DNA from: an uncultured Aquimarina sp.
GTDB taxonomy: Bacteria; Bacteroidota; Bacteroidia; Flavobacteriales; Flavobacteriaceae
Length of the DNA: 64,000 nucleotides
Assembly (NCBI GenBank): GCA_947498815.1
Contig: CANMLU010000002.1
Location: forward strand, 310,001 to 374,000
Reading direction: 5' to 3'
Shown here: positions 55,746-64,000 of the stretch, piece after piece
Position numbering within the stretch: position 1 is the first letter of the stretch
Layout of the letters: each line of letters opens with the position of its first letter
Made by a program: the position numbers and the translations under genes
The notes under the pieces: model-generated
Database searches by the model: none
What the model saw: the letters and a program-made list of their open reading frames with translations, nothing else
Told to the model about the DNA's origin: nothing

Positions 55746-56204
55746 TAGTATTAAGTACTGAGTACAAAGTATTAAGTTTTCTCAACACTTCTTTGAAGTG
55801 CATAATTCATCTTCTTTATTTCGGTACATAATTTTAATAATCCTTCTATTTTTTCTTTTGGAACAAATTTCAATCTTACAATTAAAATTAATTGGGTTTC
55901 AAGTTCTGTTGTCGATCCGTTAGCTATACTTAAGAAACGGATAAATTCTTTTGGCGAATTTCTTCCAGCTCCTTCAGCGATATTTGATGGAATAGAAATA
56001 CTACATCTTTTAACCTGAGATATTAATCCAAATTTTTCTTCATCTGGCAATATTTTCAATAATGAATAGACTTGTTCCACCAAACCCATTGCCTTATTCC
56101 ATATTTTTAGTTCTTGATATTTATTCATTATTTATTGTAATCATCTGAGTAAAGAACTCTTAATTTAACAAAACTTAATACTTTGTACTCAGTACTTAAT
56201 ACTA
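55746..56204. mobile_element. 459-bp element with 35-bp perfect inverted repeats carrying a four-helix-bundle gene
   Basis: Bases 55746-55780 and 56170-56204 are exact inverted copies over 35 bases (outer word TAGTATTAAGTACTGAGTAC). They bound the four-helix-bundle gene. The right repeat holds the stop of hisH (56189) and the left repeat lies 9 bases upstream of hisA, so the unit inserted between them. In RNA the repeats would form a 35-bp stem. This matches the build of 23S rRNA intervening sequences, here placed in a protein operon. No target duplication was identified. Confidence 0.85.
55772..56128 (-). CDS. Four-helix-bundle protein (23S rRNA-IVS/S23 family)
   Basis: A 118-residue protein of the S23/IVS family. 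[11 protein letters not shown], then [12 protein letters not shown], then [12 protein letters not shown] and TELETQLIL are the family blocks. Such proteins are encoded in intervening sequences of 23S rRNA genes and as scattered genes in Bacteroidota; function is unknown, and the fold also occurs in Avd of diversity-generating retroelements. The last codons lie in the left inverted repeat. It is in the same direction as the his genes. Confidence 0.92.
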   Translation of the reverse strand: MNKYQELKIWNKAMGLVEQVYSLLKILPDEEKFGLISQVKRCSISIPSNIAEGAGRNSPKEFIRFLSIANGSTTELETQLILIVRLKFVPKEKIEGLLKLCTEIKKMNYALQRSVEKT

Positions 56205-56776
56205 AGAAAATTAAATAGAATTTTCTCTCCGACTTCACTACTCTTCTCTGGGTGAAATTGTGTTCCGAAGAAGTTATTTTTATGCAGTGCTGTGGAATAT
56301 TCAACACCATAAGTTGTGTTGGCGATTGTATCTTTAGTAATCGGCGCATAATAGCTATGAACCAAATAGATATATTCTTTTTCAGCTACTCCATCAAATA
56401 AAGGTGTTTTTAATGTTTCTATTTGATTCCAACCTATTTGAGGTACTTTAACACCAGAGTTAAATCTAACAACGTCTACATCAAAAATCCCTAGTCCTTT
56501 TGTGTCACCTTCTTCTGTATGATTACACATCAATTGCATTCCTAAACAAATTCCAAGGACCGGTTGTTTTAATTGTGGCACTAAAGTATCCAACCCAGAA
56601 TTCTTAAGTTTATTCATTGCACTGCTAGCTTCTCCTACACCCGGAAAAATAACTTTATCTGCAGCTTTGATTTCTTCTGGATCATCACTCAATACCGCTT
56701 CAAACCCTAATCGCTGTATCGCAAATTTTATGGATTGAATATTTCCTGCTCCGTAATCAATAATTATGATTCTCAT
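56189..56776 (-). CDS. hisH: Imidazole glycerol phosphate synthase subunit HisH
   Basis: A 195-residue glutaminase feeding ammonia to HisF, from ATG 56776 (MRIIIIDYGAGN); the upstream ATG would take its first codons from the REP-like repeat. The catalytic triad lies in GICLGMQLM (Cys) and GTQFHPEKS (His, Glu). Its last five codons lie in the inverted repeat of the inserted element. Confidence 0.96.
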   Translation of the reverse strand: MRIIIIDYGAGNIQSIKFAIQRLGFEAVLSDDPEEIKAADKVIFPGVGEASSAMNKLKNSGLDTLVPQLKQPVLGICLGMQLMCNHTEEGDTKGLGIFDVDVVRFNSGVKVPQIGWNQIETLKTPLFDGVAEKEYIYLVHSYYAPITKDTIANTTYGVEYSTALHKNNFFGTQFHPEKSSEVGEKILFNFLSIKY

Positions 56777-56782
56777 TTTATA

Positions 56783-56861
56783 TGTCATTCCAGCGTAGGC
56801 TGGAATCTTTTTAATTGAACTTTTATTTATACTATAGATTCCAGCCTACGCTGGAATGACA
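56783..56861. repeat. REP-like inverted pair in the his operon
   Basis: Two 26-base arms (56783-56808 and 56836-56861) are exact inverted copies. Each arm is itself a hairpin ATTCCAGC-GTAG-GCTGGAAT bordered by TGTC/GACA. It lies between hisB and hisH, one base set upstream of the hisH start. The TGTCATTCC...GGAATCT type is a common dispersed palindrome. Confidence 0.85.
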
Positions 56862-56870
56862 AAAGAATTT

Positions 56871-58007
56871 TTAAAGCACTCCTTTTGTACTTGGTAAAAT
56901 CATTTTCTCCGGATCTTGTTTTACAGCTACTTTAATTGCTTTAGCAAAAGCTTTAAAAATCGCTTCGATCTTATGATGCTCATTAGTACCTTCGGCCTTT
57001 ATGTTTACATTAGCTTTGGCACCATCGGTAAATGATTTAAAGAAATGAAAAAACATTTCCGTAGGCATTTTACCTATCATTTCTCGTTTAAAATCTGCAT
57101 CCCAGACTAACCAGTTGCGCCCCCCAAAATCAATTGCTACCTGGGCCAGACAATCATCCATTGGTAAACAAAAACCATATCGTTCTATTCCAAGTTTATT
57201 ACCCAAAGCTTTTGAAAACACTTCTCCCAATGCAATTGCTGTATCTTCGATAGTATGATGTTCATCGACTTCGAGATCACCATCCACTTTGACATCTAGG
57301 TCCATTTGCCCGTGACGAGCAATTTGATCTAACATATGATCAAAGAAATCAAGGCCAGTACTAATACTACTCTTACCTGTTCCGTCTAGATTAAGTTTAA
57401 TATATATATCGGTTTCATTGGTTTTTCTGGAAATTTCGGCCACTCGGTCTTCTAGCTTCAAAAACTCATATATCTTTTGCCAGTCATTACTTTCTAAGGC
57501 AATGTGACCATTTAGTTCATCTCTCTTTATCGTAATTTCGCCAGTACCCAAATTGGTATTGTCATTAATAAAAATACCTTTTGAACCCAGGTTTTTGGCT
57601 AATTCCATATCTGTTAATCTATCCCCAATTACAAAAGAGTTTTCCAAATCATATTCCTCAGAAAAATATGCTGTTAACAGTCCTGTTCCTGGTTTTCTGG
57701 TATTTGCATTTTCATGCGGAAACGTTCTGTCAAGAAACACTTTATCGAATACTACTCCTTCATTTTCGAACGATTTCATAATAAAATTATGCACAGGCCA
57801 GAACGTATCTTCAGGAAACACATCGGTTCCTAACCCATCTTGATTGGTGATCATCACCAATTCATAATCCAACTCTTGAGCAATCTTTCCCAAATAGGTA
57901 AATGCTTTTGGATAAAAAATCATTTTCTCAAATGCGTCTATCTGCTCATCTGCAGTTTCTTTGATCATCGTTCCATCGCGATCTATAAATAATACTTTCT
58001 TTTTCAT
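56871..58007 (-). CDS. hisB: Histidinol-phosphatase/imidazoleglycerol-phosphate dehydratase
   Basis: A 378-residue fused enzyme. The N-terminal HAD phosphatase has FIDRDGTMI (Asp9, Asp11) and RKPGTGLL. The C-terminal dehydratase has the two Mn/Zn motifs VDEHHTIED and NEHHKIEA. Steps 6 and 8 of the pathway. Confidence 0.97.
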   Translation of the reverse strand: MKKKVLFIDRDGTMIKETADEQIDAFEKMIFYPKAFTYLGKIAQELDYELVMITNQDGLGTDVFPEDTFWPVHNFIMKSFENEGVVFDKVFLDRTFPHENANTRKPGTGLLTAYFSEEYDLENSFVIGDRLTDMELAKNLGSKGIFINDNTNLGTGEITIKRDELNGHIALESNDWQKIYEFLKLEDRVAEISRKTNETDIYIKLNLDGTGKSSISTGLDFFDHMLDQIARHGQMDLDVKVDGDLEVDEHHTIEDTAIALGEVFSKALGNKLGIERYGFCLPMDDCLAQVAIDFGGRNWLVWDADFKREMIGKMPTEMFFHFFKSFTDGAKANVNIKAEGTNEHHKIEAIFKAFAKAIKVAVKQDPEKMILPSTKGVL

Positions 58008-58027
58008 TTTTGTGCAGTCATTTTAAT

Positions 58028-58052
58028 AGATTCCGGCCTTGCCGAAATGACA
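58028..58052. repeat. REP-like palindrome variant
   Basis: GATTCCGGC-CTT-GCCGAAATGAC, between hisC and hisB, is a diverged single arm of the type at 56783-56861. Confidence 0.65.
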
Positions 58053-58053
58053 A

Positions 58054-59103
58054 CTATAAACTTTTTAATATTTTTATCAATTTCTCATTCTCCTTGGCTG
58101 TACCAACTGTAAACCTAAGTGTATTTTCACACAATGGTTGTGTGGTGCGATTACGTATTACGATGCCCATCTTCAATAATTGTGTATACCTCTTATTTGC
58201 ATCATCTACCTTAGCCAAAACAAAGTTTGCATCACTATCGTACACCTCTTTAACAAACGAAATATTAGATAACACGGTAGCCAAACTACCTCTTTCTTTT
58301 AAGATCTTTGAAACTTCGGAAGCAACCTGATCTTGATTCAAAATACGCTCTAAAGCCCTTTGCTGGGTTAACTCATTCACATTATAAGGAGGTTTAATCT
58401 TATTTAAGATATCAATAACTTCCTCTGAAGCATAACACACGCCAAGTCTAATTCCTGCAAGCCCATATGCCTTTGATAATGTCTGGGTAACAATCAAATT
58501 TGGGTAGTCTTTTATTTTTTTAAGCCAACTCTCTTTTGAAGAGAAATCGATGTATGCCTCATCTATAACGACCAATCCATTGAATTCTTTAAGAATTCTA
58601 ATAACACTTTCTTCTGGAAAGGAATTTCCAGTAGGGTTATTGGGTGAACAAAGAAAAATGATTTTGGTATTGGTATCAGCATTTTTCAAAATCTCTTGAA
58701 CATTTGGTTCAAAATTTTCTGTTAGAAGTACTTCGCGCTCTTCAATATTATTAATATTGGCCAACACCTTATACATACCATAGGTTGGAGGTAATGTTAT
58801 GATGTTATCTACTTTGGGTTCACAAAAAGCTCTAAACAATAGATCCAGAACTTCGTCACTACCATTACCCAAAAGAATATTTTTTGGAGTAACTTCTTTT
58901 TGTTCTGCCAATACAGCTTTAAGGCTCCTTTGTTGAGGGTCAGGATAACGGTTTACTCCGTTTTCGAATGGGTTCTCGTTGGCATCCAAAAAAATCATTG
59001 TTGATCCATCACTCACATATTCGTCCCTAGCAGAAGAATATGGCTGCAATCCCAGCACGTTTTTACGAACTAATTGTTTTATGTTAAATGGTGTTGTGCT
59101 CAT
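58054..59103 (-). CDS. hisC: Histidinol-phosphate aminotransferase
   Basis: A 349-residue PLP enzyme of fold type I. LCSPNNPTGNSFPEE, VVIDEAYIDF and TQTLSKAYGLAGIRLG (the Lys that binds PLP) are clear. Its ATG overlaps the hisD stop by four bases. Confidence 0.97.
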   Translation of the reverse strand: MSTTPFNIKQLVRKNVLGLQPYSSARDEYVSDGSTMIFLDANENPFENGVNRYPDPQQRSLKAVLAEQKEVTPKNILLGNGSDEVLDLLFRAFCEPKVDNIITLPPTYGMYKVLANINNIEEREVLLTENFEPNVQEILKNADTNTKIIFLCSPNNPTGNSFPEESVIRILKEFNGLVVIDEAYIDFSSKESWLKKIKDYPNLIVTQTLSKAYGLAGIRLGVCYASEEVIDILNKIKPPYNVNELTQQRALERILNQDQVASEVSKILKERGSLATVLSNISFVKEVYDSDANFVLAKVDDANKRYTQLLKMGIVIRNRTTQPLCENTLRFTVGTAKENEKLIKILKSL

Positions 59104-60425
59104 TTTTTATCGTCGCCCAGAACTTGTTTCAGGATCTCATTATTTTTTAAACTTTCCAATCGTAAGGTCACTGCATTCTTGTGTGCTTGCAAGCCTTCTG
59201 CTTCTGCCATTAATTCGATTGCGTTTCCAATGGATTGAATTCCTTCTTCAGAGATTTTCTGAAAAGTCATTGATTTCATAAAGCTGTCTAGGTTTACGCC
59301 ACTATATTGCTTTGCATATCCATTGGTTGGTAATGTGTGATTGGTACCAGAAGCATAATCTCCTGCACTTTCTGGTGTATAATTGCCAATAAACACCGAG
59401 CCTGCATTTTCTATATATTCAATATAAAACTCTTCATTTTCTGTACAAACAATAAAATGTTCTGGTCCATATTCATTTATTAACTCCAAAGCCTTTTGAT
59501 GGTCATTAACATAAATTAATTTTGAATTGGCTATGGCCGCTTCGGCTATTTCTTTTCTTGGTAAAACAGATAATTGTTTTTCTATTTCTTGTTCTACAGC
59601 ATCTATCATTGCTTCAGAAGTAGATACCATAATCACCTGACTATCCTTACCATGTTCTGCCTGGCTTAATAAATCCGAAGCTACAAAAGCAGCATTTGCA
59701 GTATCATCTGCAACTACCAACAATTCACTAGGACCAGCTGGCATATCTATAGCCACACCAAACTTGGTAGCTAGTTGTTTTGCTACCGTTACGAATTGAT
59801 TTCCTGGACCAAATATTTTATACACTCGGGGGATACTTTTTGTTCCAAAGGTCATCCCAGCTATAGCCTGTATTCCACCAACCTTACATATTTTGGTCAC
59901 TCCACAAAGATCTGCAGTATACAAAATTGCTGGATTTATTTTTCCTTGACTGTTTGGAGGAGAACATAGTACAATTTCTTTACAACCAGCAATAATGGCC
60001 GGTACAACCAACATTAAAATTGTAGAAAATAACGGAGCAGTACCTCCTGGGATATACAATCCAACTTTTTGAATTGGCCTTTTTTCTTGCCAGCAAGAAA
60101 CTCCGGTAGTGGTTTCAACAAGAACTTTATTAGTTTTTTGTGCACTGTGGAAAGCTTCAATATTTGATTTTGCCAAGATTATTGCTTCTTTTAGTTCCTG
60201 GCTTACCAATTGTTTAGCTTCTTCGATTTCTTGTATTGAAGCTGTTATATCTTGTAGTGCGACATTATCAAACTTTTGGGTATACGTATCGATGGCCCTG
60301 TCACCATCTGTTTTGACTTCATCAAAAACATTCAATACTGTGGCTTCAATTTCTGCAACGGTTTGTGTTGGTCTTTCTAATAGTGTCGACCATGTATCTT
60401 TTTCTGGGTTGTATATCTTTTTCAT
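59100..60425 (-). CDS. hisD: Histidinol dehydrogenase
   Basis: A 441-residue NAD enzyme for the last two oxidations. GLYIPGGTAPLFSTILM, DMPAGPSELLVVAD, LSQAEHGKDSQV and TNHTLPTNGYAKQYSG are hallmark blocks. The final residues EILKQVLGDDKK are encoded by a sequence like a dispersed repeat (see findings). Confidence 0.97.
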   Translation of the reverse strand: MKKIYNPEKDTWSTLLERPTQTVAEIEATVLNVFDEVKTDGDRAIDTYTQKFDNVALQDITASIQEIEEAKQLVSQELKEAIILAKSNIEAFHSAQKTNKVLVETTTGVSCWQEKRPIQKVGLYIPGGTAPLFSTILMLVVPAIIAGCKEIVLCSPPNSQGKINPAILYTADLCGVTKICKVGGIQAIAGMTFGTKSIPRVYKIFGPGNQFVTVAKQLATKFGVAIDMPAGPSELLVVADDTANAAFVASDLLSQAEHGKDSQVIMVSTSEAMIDAVEQEIEKQLSVLPRKEIAEAAIANSKLIYVNDHQKALELINEYGPEHFIVCTENEEFYIEYIENAGSVFIGNYTPESAGDYASGTNHTLPTNGYAKQYSGVNLDSFMKSMTFQKISEEGIQSIGNAIELMAEAEGLQAHKNAVTLRLESLKNNEILKQVLGDDKK

Positions 60426-60440
60426 CTTATACTATTGTTA

Positions 60441-61298
60441 TTACAACACCATTTTTTCAATTGGGCAAACCAGAATCCCTTCGGCGCCTTCTGCTTTTAA
60501 TTCATCCAAAATATCCCAGAATTTATTCTTTTCTACAACAGTATGAATAGAACTCCATCCTTTTTCTGCAAGAGGTAAGACCGTTGGACTTCGCATCCCT
60601 GGTAATACATTCACAATATTTTCTATTTTATCATTTGGAGCATTAAGCAGTACATACTTAGAATTTCGAGCTTTTAGAACTGCCTGAATTCTGAATTGTA
60701 ACTTCTCCAGAAGCGTTCTGTTTTCTTCAGATATTTTGGGAGAAACCGCCAATACAGCCTCAGAAGTTAGCATCACTTCAACTTCCTTTAAATTATTTTT
60801 AAACAAAGTACTACCACTAGAAACAATATCACAAATAGCATCTGCCAATCCAATATTGGGTGCAATCTCAACAGATCCAGAGATTTGGTGTAATTCTGAA
60901 GAAATCCCCTGTTTTTTTAAATATTCATTTACCGTGTTTGGATATGATGTTGCAATCCTTTTTCCGTCTAAATCCTGTATAGAGTTATACTTGAAATCTT
61001 TTGGAACGGCCAATGATACTTTACACTTTGAAAAGTTTAATCGTTCGGCGATCGAAATATCTTGTCCTTTTTCAATAAGTACATTTTCTCCAATAATAGC
61101 AATATCCACTATCCCATCCCTAAGATATTGAGGTATATCACCATTTCTCAAAAACATTACTTCCATTGGGAAATTTCGAGTTTGTGCCTTTAATTGATCT
61201 TTTCCGTTATCAATAGAAATACCACAATCTTTAAGGATTTTGACCGAATCCTCATTAAGTCGGCCACTTTTTTGAATAGCAATTTTAATTTTTGACAT
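60441..61298 (-). CDS. hisG: ATP phosphoribosyltransferase (long form)
   Basis: A 285-residue enzyme for the first and controlling step. IAIQKSGRLNEDS opens the catalytic domain; DIVSSGSTLFKNN is the PRPP loop. The C-terminal 75 residues are the PII-like domain for feedback by histidine, so hisZ is not needed. First structural gene of the operon. Confidence 0.97.
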   Translation of the reverse strand: MSKIKIAIQKSGRLNEDSVKILKDCGISIDNGKDQLKAQTRNFPMEVMFLRNGDIPQYLRDGIVDIAIIGENVLIEKGQDISIAERLNFSKCKVSLAVPKDFKYNSIQDLDGKRIATSYPNTVNEYLKKQGISSELHQISGSVEIAPNIGLADAICDIVSSGSTLFKNNLKEVEVMLTSEAVLAVSPKISEENRTLLEKLQFRIQAVLKARNSKYVLLNAPNDKIENIVNVLPGMRSPTVLPLAEKGWSSIHTVVEKNKFWDILDELKAEGAEGILVCPIEKMVL

Positions 61299-61349
61299 GT
61301 TTTTTGTTGTTGTGTCTGATCAATTCTAAACAAGTTTATCAAAACAAAA

Positions 61350-61376
61350 AACCCGTTTGAATATCTCAAACGGGTT
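61350..61376 (-). terminator. his attenuator terminator
   Basis: AACCCGTTTGA pairs with TCAAACGGGTT around a five-base loop; TTTTTTG follows on the minus strand. It lies between the leader peptide and hisG. The 5' arm can pair instead with leader bases 61414-61425 (CTCAGGCGTGGT). Confidence 0.92.
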
Positions 61377-61411
61377 CTTTTTATATGTTATCTTTTATAT
61401 ACATACCAAAC

Positions 61412-61468
61412 TTACCACGCCTGAGCGAAAATGTAAGAATGATGATGATGTATAAATAAGTTTTTCAT
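61412..61468 (-). CDS. hisL: his operon leader peptide (four His codons)
   Basis: ATG 61468 to TAA 61412 encodes MKNLFIHHHHSYIFAQAW, 18 residues with four consecutive CAT codons. It is upstream of an antiterminator/terminator pair and hisG. A ribosome held at the His codons would leave CTCAGGCGTGGT free to pair with the 5' arm of the terminator (11 pairs with one bulge, two G-U), allowing read-through. A ribosome reaching TAA would cover it and let the terminator form. Confidence 0.92.
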   Translation of the reverse strand: MKNLFIHHHHSYIFAQAW

Positions 61469-61642
61469 TGATATTGTAAATACTTTGCGAATTTATAAAA
61501 ATTATTTTTTCTGAAACGCATTTCAACTTAATTTTTTGCAATTAATCTTTTTTTGCCTATAAATTTTTAGAATTTAATCCTCATAATAGGTTGATTATAA
61601 ACATTTTTATAACTTTAAGAGACCAACACTAATCATCTATAT

Positions 61643-62566
61643 ATGAAAAACTTCATCTCGTTACTCATTTTTTTACTATTTGCATGGCTTGGAATATGGT
61701 GGTATTATTCTTGTGACTGGTGTGCAAAAAAATCTGAAGAAAACTCCACTCAAATTGAAAAAAAATCTGATACCGAAGCAGAAGCTCTAGCAAAAAAAGC
61801 ATATGAAGATAGCCTTGCTGCTAGTCGTAAATCTTCTATTTTATCTATAAAAGATCATCGGGGCGAGGAAGTTTTTTCCTATCCTGAAAATCTTAAAATT
61901 AATAATACTAATGGTGAAGTATACATCCCAGAATCCCTAAAGGGCCTTAGTGGTAAAATTGCAGATTATCTCGGTGAGCATCAGGATCAAGAAGTTATCA
62001 TTTCTGGTTATGAAAATTCTTCTGAAACTGAAAATTCTTCTGAATTAGGGATTTCCAGAGCAAATTTCATAAAAAACCTATTGGTAGATTCAGGAGTCAA
62101 TCCCGATCGAATTGTTACAAAACCACAATTAGAATCATATAACTATGATACCGATGGAAATTATAACGGTGGTATTCATATTGGTTTTAATCAATTGGAT
62201 GAAGCTCGCATATCCGAAATTGAAAAAGGTGTCGCCAACAAGACACTGTATTCAAAGTTCGCGCAAAAAACGTTCACTCCGGATGCCACTTTGACTAATT
62301 ATACACTTGAATTAAGAAATTACCTCGATAAATACCCTAATAAGTCAGTACAGATTATAGGTCATACTGATGATGTTGGTAAAGAAGAGGCAAATCTGTG
62401 GTATGGACAAGAACGGGCAAACAACGTAAAGAACTACCTTATTTCTCAAGGTATTCCAAAAGCAAAAATAAAGGCTCTTTCTGAGGGTGAAACAAATCCC
62501 ATTGCACCCAATGATAGTGAAGAAAACAAAGCCAAAAATAGAAGAATAGAAATCATTGTTAACTAA
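61643..62566 (+). CDS. Inner-membrane-anchored double OmpA protein
   Basis: A 307-residue protein with an N-terminal hydrophobic helix (ISLLIFLLFAWLGIWWYYSC), a charged helical region and two OmpA-like modules (about 95-180, degenerate, and about 205-307 with QIIGHTDDVGKEEANLWYGQ and KNRRIEIIVN). It likely spans from membrane to cell wall. The next gene starts 13 bases after its stop. Confidence 0.8.
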   Translation: MKNFISLLIFLLFAWLGIWWYYSCDWCAKKSEENSTQIEKKSDTEAEALAKKAYEDSLAASRKSSILSIKDHRGEEVFSYPENLKINNTNGEVYIPESLKGLSGKIADYLGEHQDQEVIISGYENSSETENSSELGISRANFIKNLLVDSGVNPDRIVTKPQLESYNYDTDGNYNGGIHIGFNQLDEARISEIEKGVANKTLYSKFAQKTFTPDATLTNYTLELRNYLDKYPNKSVQIIGHTDDVGKEEANLWYGQERANNVKNYLISQGIPKAKIKALSEGETNPIAPNDSEENKAKNRRIEIIVN

Positions 62567-62579
62567 ATACACAACAACT

Positions 62580-63125
62580 ATGTTAGATTTTTTAAACGAA
62601 GCAAATTGGTGGTGTCTGCTACTATTATTAATCCTTGCTTTTTTACTTGGATGGATTTTATCAAGGTGGGCACTTAAAAATAAATATAAATCTGAGCTGG
62701 AAGAATGTCAACGACAAAACACAAGATTAAAAAACGCTGGCAATCCAAAAGCAAAAACTACATTTTCAACTCCGATATCTGCAGAGGTTTCAGGTTCAGA
62801 CACTGAAATCAAGGCCATAAAAACTAGAGATCACGGTGGAGTTGCTGTTGTCAATGAAAAAACAGACACGGGTGAAAAACCTACATTAAACTTTGATAGT
62901 TTTGGCAAAGCTGATGCCTCTCAAAAGGACGATTTGAAACTTATAAGCGGTGTCGGTCCGTTTATAGAAGATAAGTTAAATGGAATTGGAATTTATACTT
63001 TTGATCAAATTAGTCGATTTACAAAAGAAGATATAGATACCGTCACACAGCTTATTAAGTTTTTTCCTGGTCGTATAGAAAGAGACAAATGGACTGATCA
63101 AGCTAAAAAGCTTAAAAACAATTAA
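62580..63125 (+). CDS. Membrane protein with C-terminal helix-hairpin-helix domain
   Basis: A 181-residue protein from ATG 62580; a longer frame overlaps the OmpA gene and starts from sequence with no family look. One membrane helix (CLLLLLILAFLLGWILSRW), a polar linker, and a C-terminal HhH-like domain of about 60 residues (LKLISGVGPFIEDKLNGIGI then FDQISRFTKEDIDTV), a type found attached to membrane proteins and to L21 in this phylum. Ligand unknown. Forms an operon with the OmpA gene. Confidence 0.8.
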   Translation: MLDFLNEANWWCLLLLLILAFLLGWILSRWALKNKYKSELEECQRQNTRLKNAGNPKAKTTFSTPISAEVSGSDTEIKAIKTRDHGGVAVVNEKTDTGEKPTLNFDSFGKADASQKDDLKLISGVGPFIEDKLNGIGIYTFDQISRFTKEDIDTVTQLIKFFPGRIERDKWTDQAKKLKNN

Positions 63126-63154
63126 TTAAAATAAATTATCGTTTAAGAACTAAG

Positions 63155-63179
63155 AAACCTCCATAAATATGGAGGTTTT
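63155..63179 (+). terminator. Terminator of the OmpA-HhH operon
   Basis: AAACCTCCAT pairs with ATGGAGGTTT around AAAT-type loop, followed by TATTATTATT. Confidence 0.85.
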
Positions 63180-63216
63180 ATTATTATTATCAAGAGATTC
63201 AGAAAATTGGAAAAAA

Positions 63217-63245
63217 GAAACCCCGAATTATTAATTCGGGGTTTC
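63217..63245 (-). terminator. Terminator of the T9SS protein gene
   Basis: GAAACCCCGAATTA pairs with TAATTCGGGGTTTC and is followed by TTTTTT on the minus strand, 46 bases after the stop of the next gene. Confidence 0.88.
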
Positions 63246-63290
63246 CTATATAAGATATCTTAAAATTTAAGACATCTACTAATGAGAACA

Positions 63291-64000
63291 CTAGTTCTTT
63301 ATAAATCGTTTCACAATAGATTGACTATTTTCGGTAGCTAGTTCTATCACATATGGTCCTTCGGCTAAATCCTGAACACTAATCGTATTGTTAGAAATTA
63401 AACCTTTGTCAATAATCTGACCAATTACATTATATATTGTAAAACTAATTGCAGCATTTGTTTGCGTAGTTACACTAAGTGTATTTCCTGATACCGGATT
63501 TGGGAATAATCCCACATCAAATCCTACAGCTTCCTTGTTACCTAGAGTTAAGCTGGCAAATTCATCATTTGCAGCAGTAGTATTTGTTGTAGTTAAAGCA
63601 ATATTATCTACTGCCATATCACCAGACCATGAACTCCCAGAAGTACCTACAAAACGTAATTGTACAGAGTTTGCTGTATAACTATTTAAGCTTACATCGG
63701 CATTATTCCAAGAAGTGCCTTGGTTACCAGATATACTCCAAACTTCCGTCCAAGTACTTCCATCATCACCGCTAGCTTCTAATTTAAGATTTCCAACAGC
63801 AGTACCTGTCATTTGATATCTAAAGGTAAAGTTCGCTGCTGATGCACCACTAAGATCAAAACAAGGTGAATTCAAAATCGTGGTCTTACTTGGATTATTA
63901 GGGTTAGACGTTTCTACATAAACATAGAAACTTCCTTCCACAGCTCCAGAAGGTCCTGTTCCGTTTGATGGTGTTCCACCAGATTGACGAATCCAATCGA
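63291..64000 (-). CDS. T9SS secreted protein with MAM-like domain (5' end outside window)
   Basis: The reading frame stays open to the window edge (WIRQSGGTPSNGTGPSGAVE precedes the first possible internal start), so only the C-terminal 236 or so residues are seen. They hold a MAM-like or jellyroll domain (SFYVYVETSNPN, then FRYQMTGTAVGNLKLE, then SWSGDMAVDNIAL) and a type A T9SS sorting domain (LFPNPVSGNTLSV, then LAEGPYVIELATENSQSIVK). Proteases and other secreted enzymes of this phylum often end this way. The catalytic part cannot be judged. Confidence 0.85.
   Translation of the reverse strand, partial: DWIRQSGGTPSNGTGPSGAVEGSFYVYVETSNPNNPSKTTILNSPCFDLSGASAANFTFRYQMTGTAVGNLKLEASGDDGSTWTEVWSISGNQGTSWNNADVSLNSYTANSVQLRFVGTSGSSWSGDMAVDNIALTTTNTTAANDEFASLTLGNKEAVGFDVGLFPNPVSGNTLSVTTQTNAAISFTIYNVIGQIIDKGLISNNTISVQDLAEGPYVIELATENSQSIVKRFIKN

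Noticed and set aside
55746-56204. Diversity-generating retroelement, suggested by the four-helix (Avd-like) protein
   Set aside because: There is no reverse transcriptase, template repeat or variable repeat nearby; the inverted repeats point to the IVS type.
56776-56788. Upstream ATG for hisH
   Set aside because: The extra four codons come from the REP-like repeat; MRIIIIDYGAGN is the family start.
61511-61530. TGAAACGCATTTCA, similar to the array operator half-site
   Set aside because: It is a single inverted site without the 10-bp direct repeat and lacks the 30-base spacing to a -7 box.
1-64000. CRISPR arrays, tRNA genes, integrase or att sites
   Set aside because: No regularly spaced repeats, cloverleaf sequences or integrase genes were seen on either strand.

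Overview
The window is AT-rich Bacteroidota DNA, most likely a marine gliding Flavobacteriaceae of the Aquimarina kind. Evidence: type IX secretion (T9SS) sorting domains of types A and B, a PorP/SprF-OmpA operon, bacillithiol synthesis (BshA), promoters of the TAnnTTTG type, and genes without Shine-Dalgarno sequences. No tRNA, rRNA or CRISPR array was seen. One RNase P RNA is present.

Layout. 1-1662: decayed mobile and accessory DNA (a broken IS200 transposase, a lectin lipoprotein, a broken small phosphatase). 1672-6044: a likely 2-oxoadipate to D-2-hydroxyglutarate to 2-oxoglutarate module (FAD/Fe-S dehydrogenase, Lrp regulator, divergent DUF1338 enzyme). 6138-12608: ordinary genes (outer membrane protein, bshA, rnpB, dnaX, two coiled-coil envelope proteins, miaE). 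12749-14862: a TPR membrane protein coupled to a LytTR membrane regulator. 15206-19890: a surface carbohydrate island with a second lectin lipoprotein, a T9SS GH71/GH99-like protein, and a lipoprotein joining an MACPF-type signature to a bulb-lectin domain.

21254-33954 is the most unusual part. It is a tandem array on the minus strand of four transmembrane TPR-LuxR regulators. Two are each followed by a two-gene secreted effector unit (a tail-fibre-like coiled-coil protein plus a Cys-rich T9SS protein). A third unit is reduced to a relic. Four intergenic regions carry the same direct-repeat operator (GCGTTTCAAAGCGTTTCA type, 10-bp period), always exactly 30 bases from a -7-like box. This looks like a repeatedly duplicated sense-and-secrete cassette.

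34097-46824 is mostly housekeeping: polyphosphate genes (ppx-like, ppk1, sixA-like), an OmpA protein, pdxH, rnz, a thioredoxin-like protein, a STAS-like protein, pyrB, pyrR and rpsA. 47001-52857 is a T9SS adhesin/SprF/OmpA operon. 53051-61468 is a complete his operon (hisG-D-C-B-H-A-F-IE). It is preceded by a leader peptide with four consecutive His codons and an attenuator. It is interrupted by a four-helix-bundle (23S-IVS type) element bounded by perfect 35-bp inverted repeats, by REP-like palindromes, and by a DinB-like gene. 61643-64000 has an OmpA protein, a membrane protein with a helix-hairpin-helix tail, and the C-terminal part of a T9SS protein cut by the window edge.
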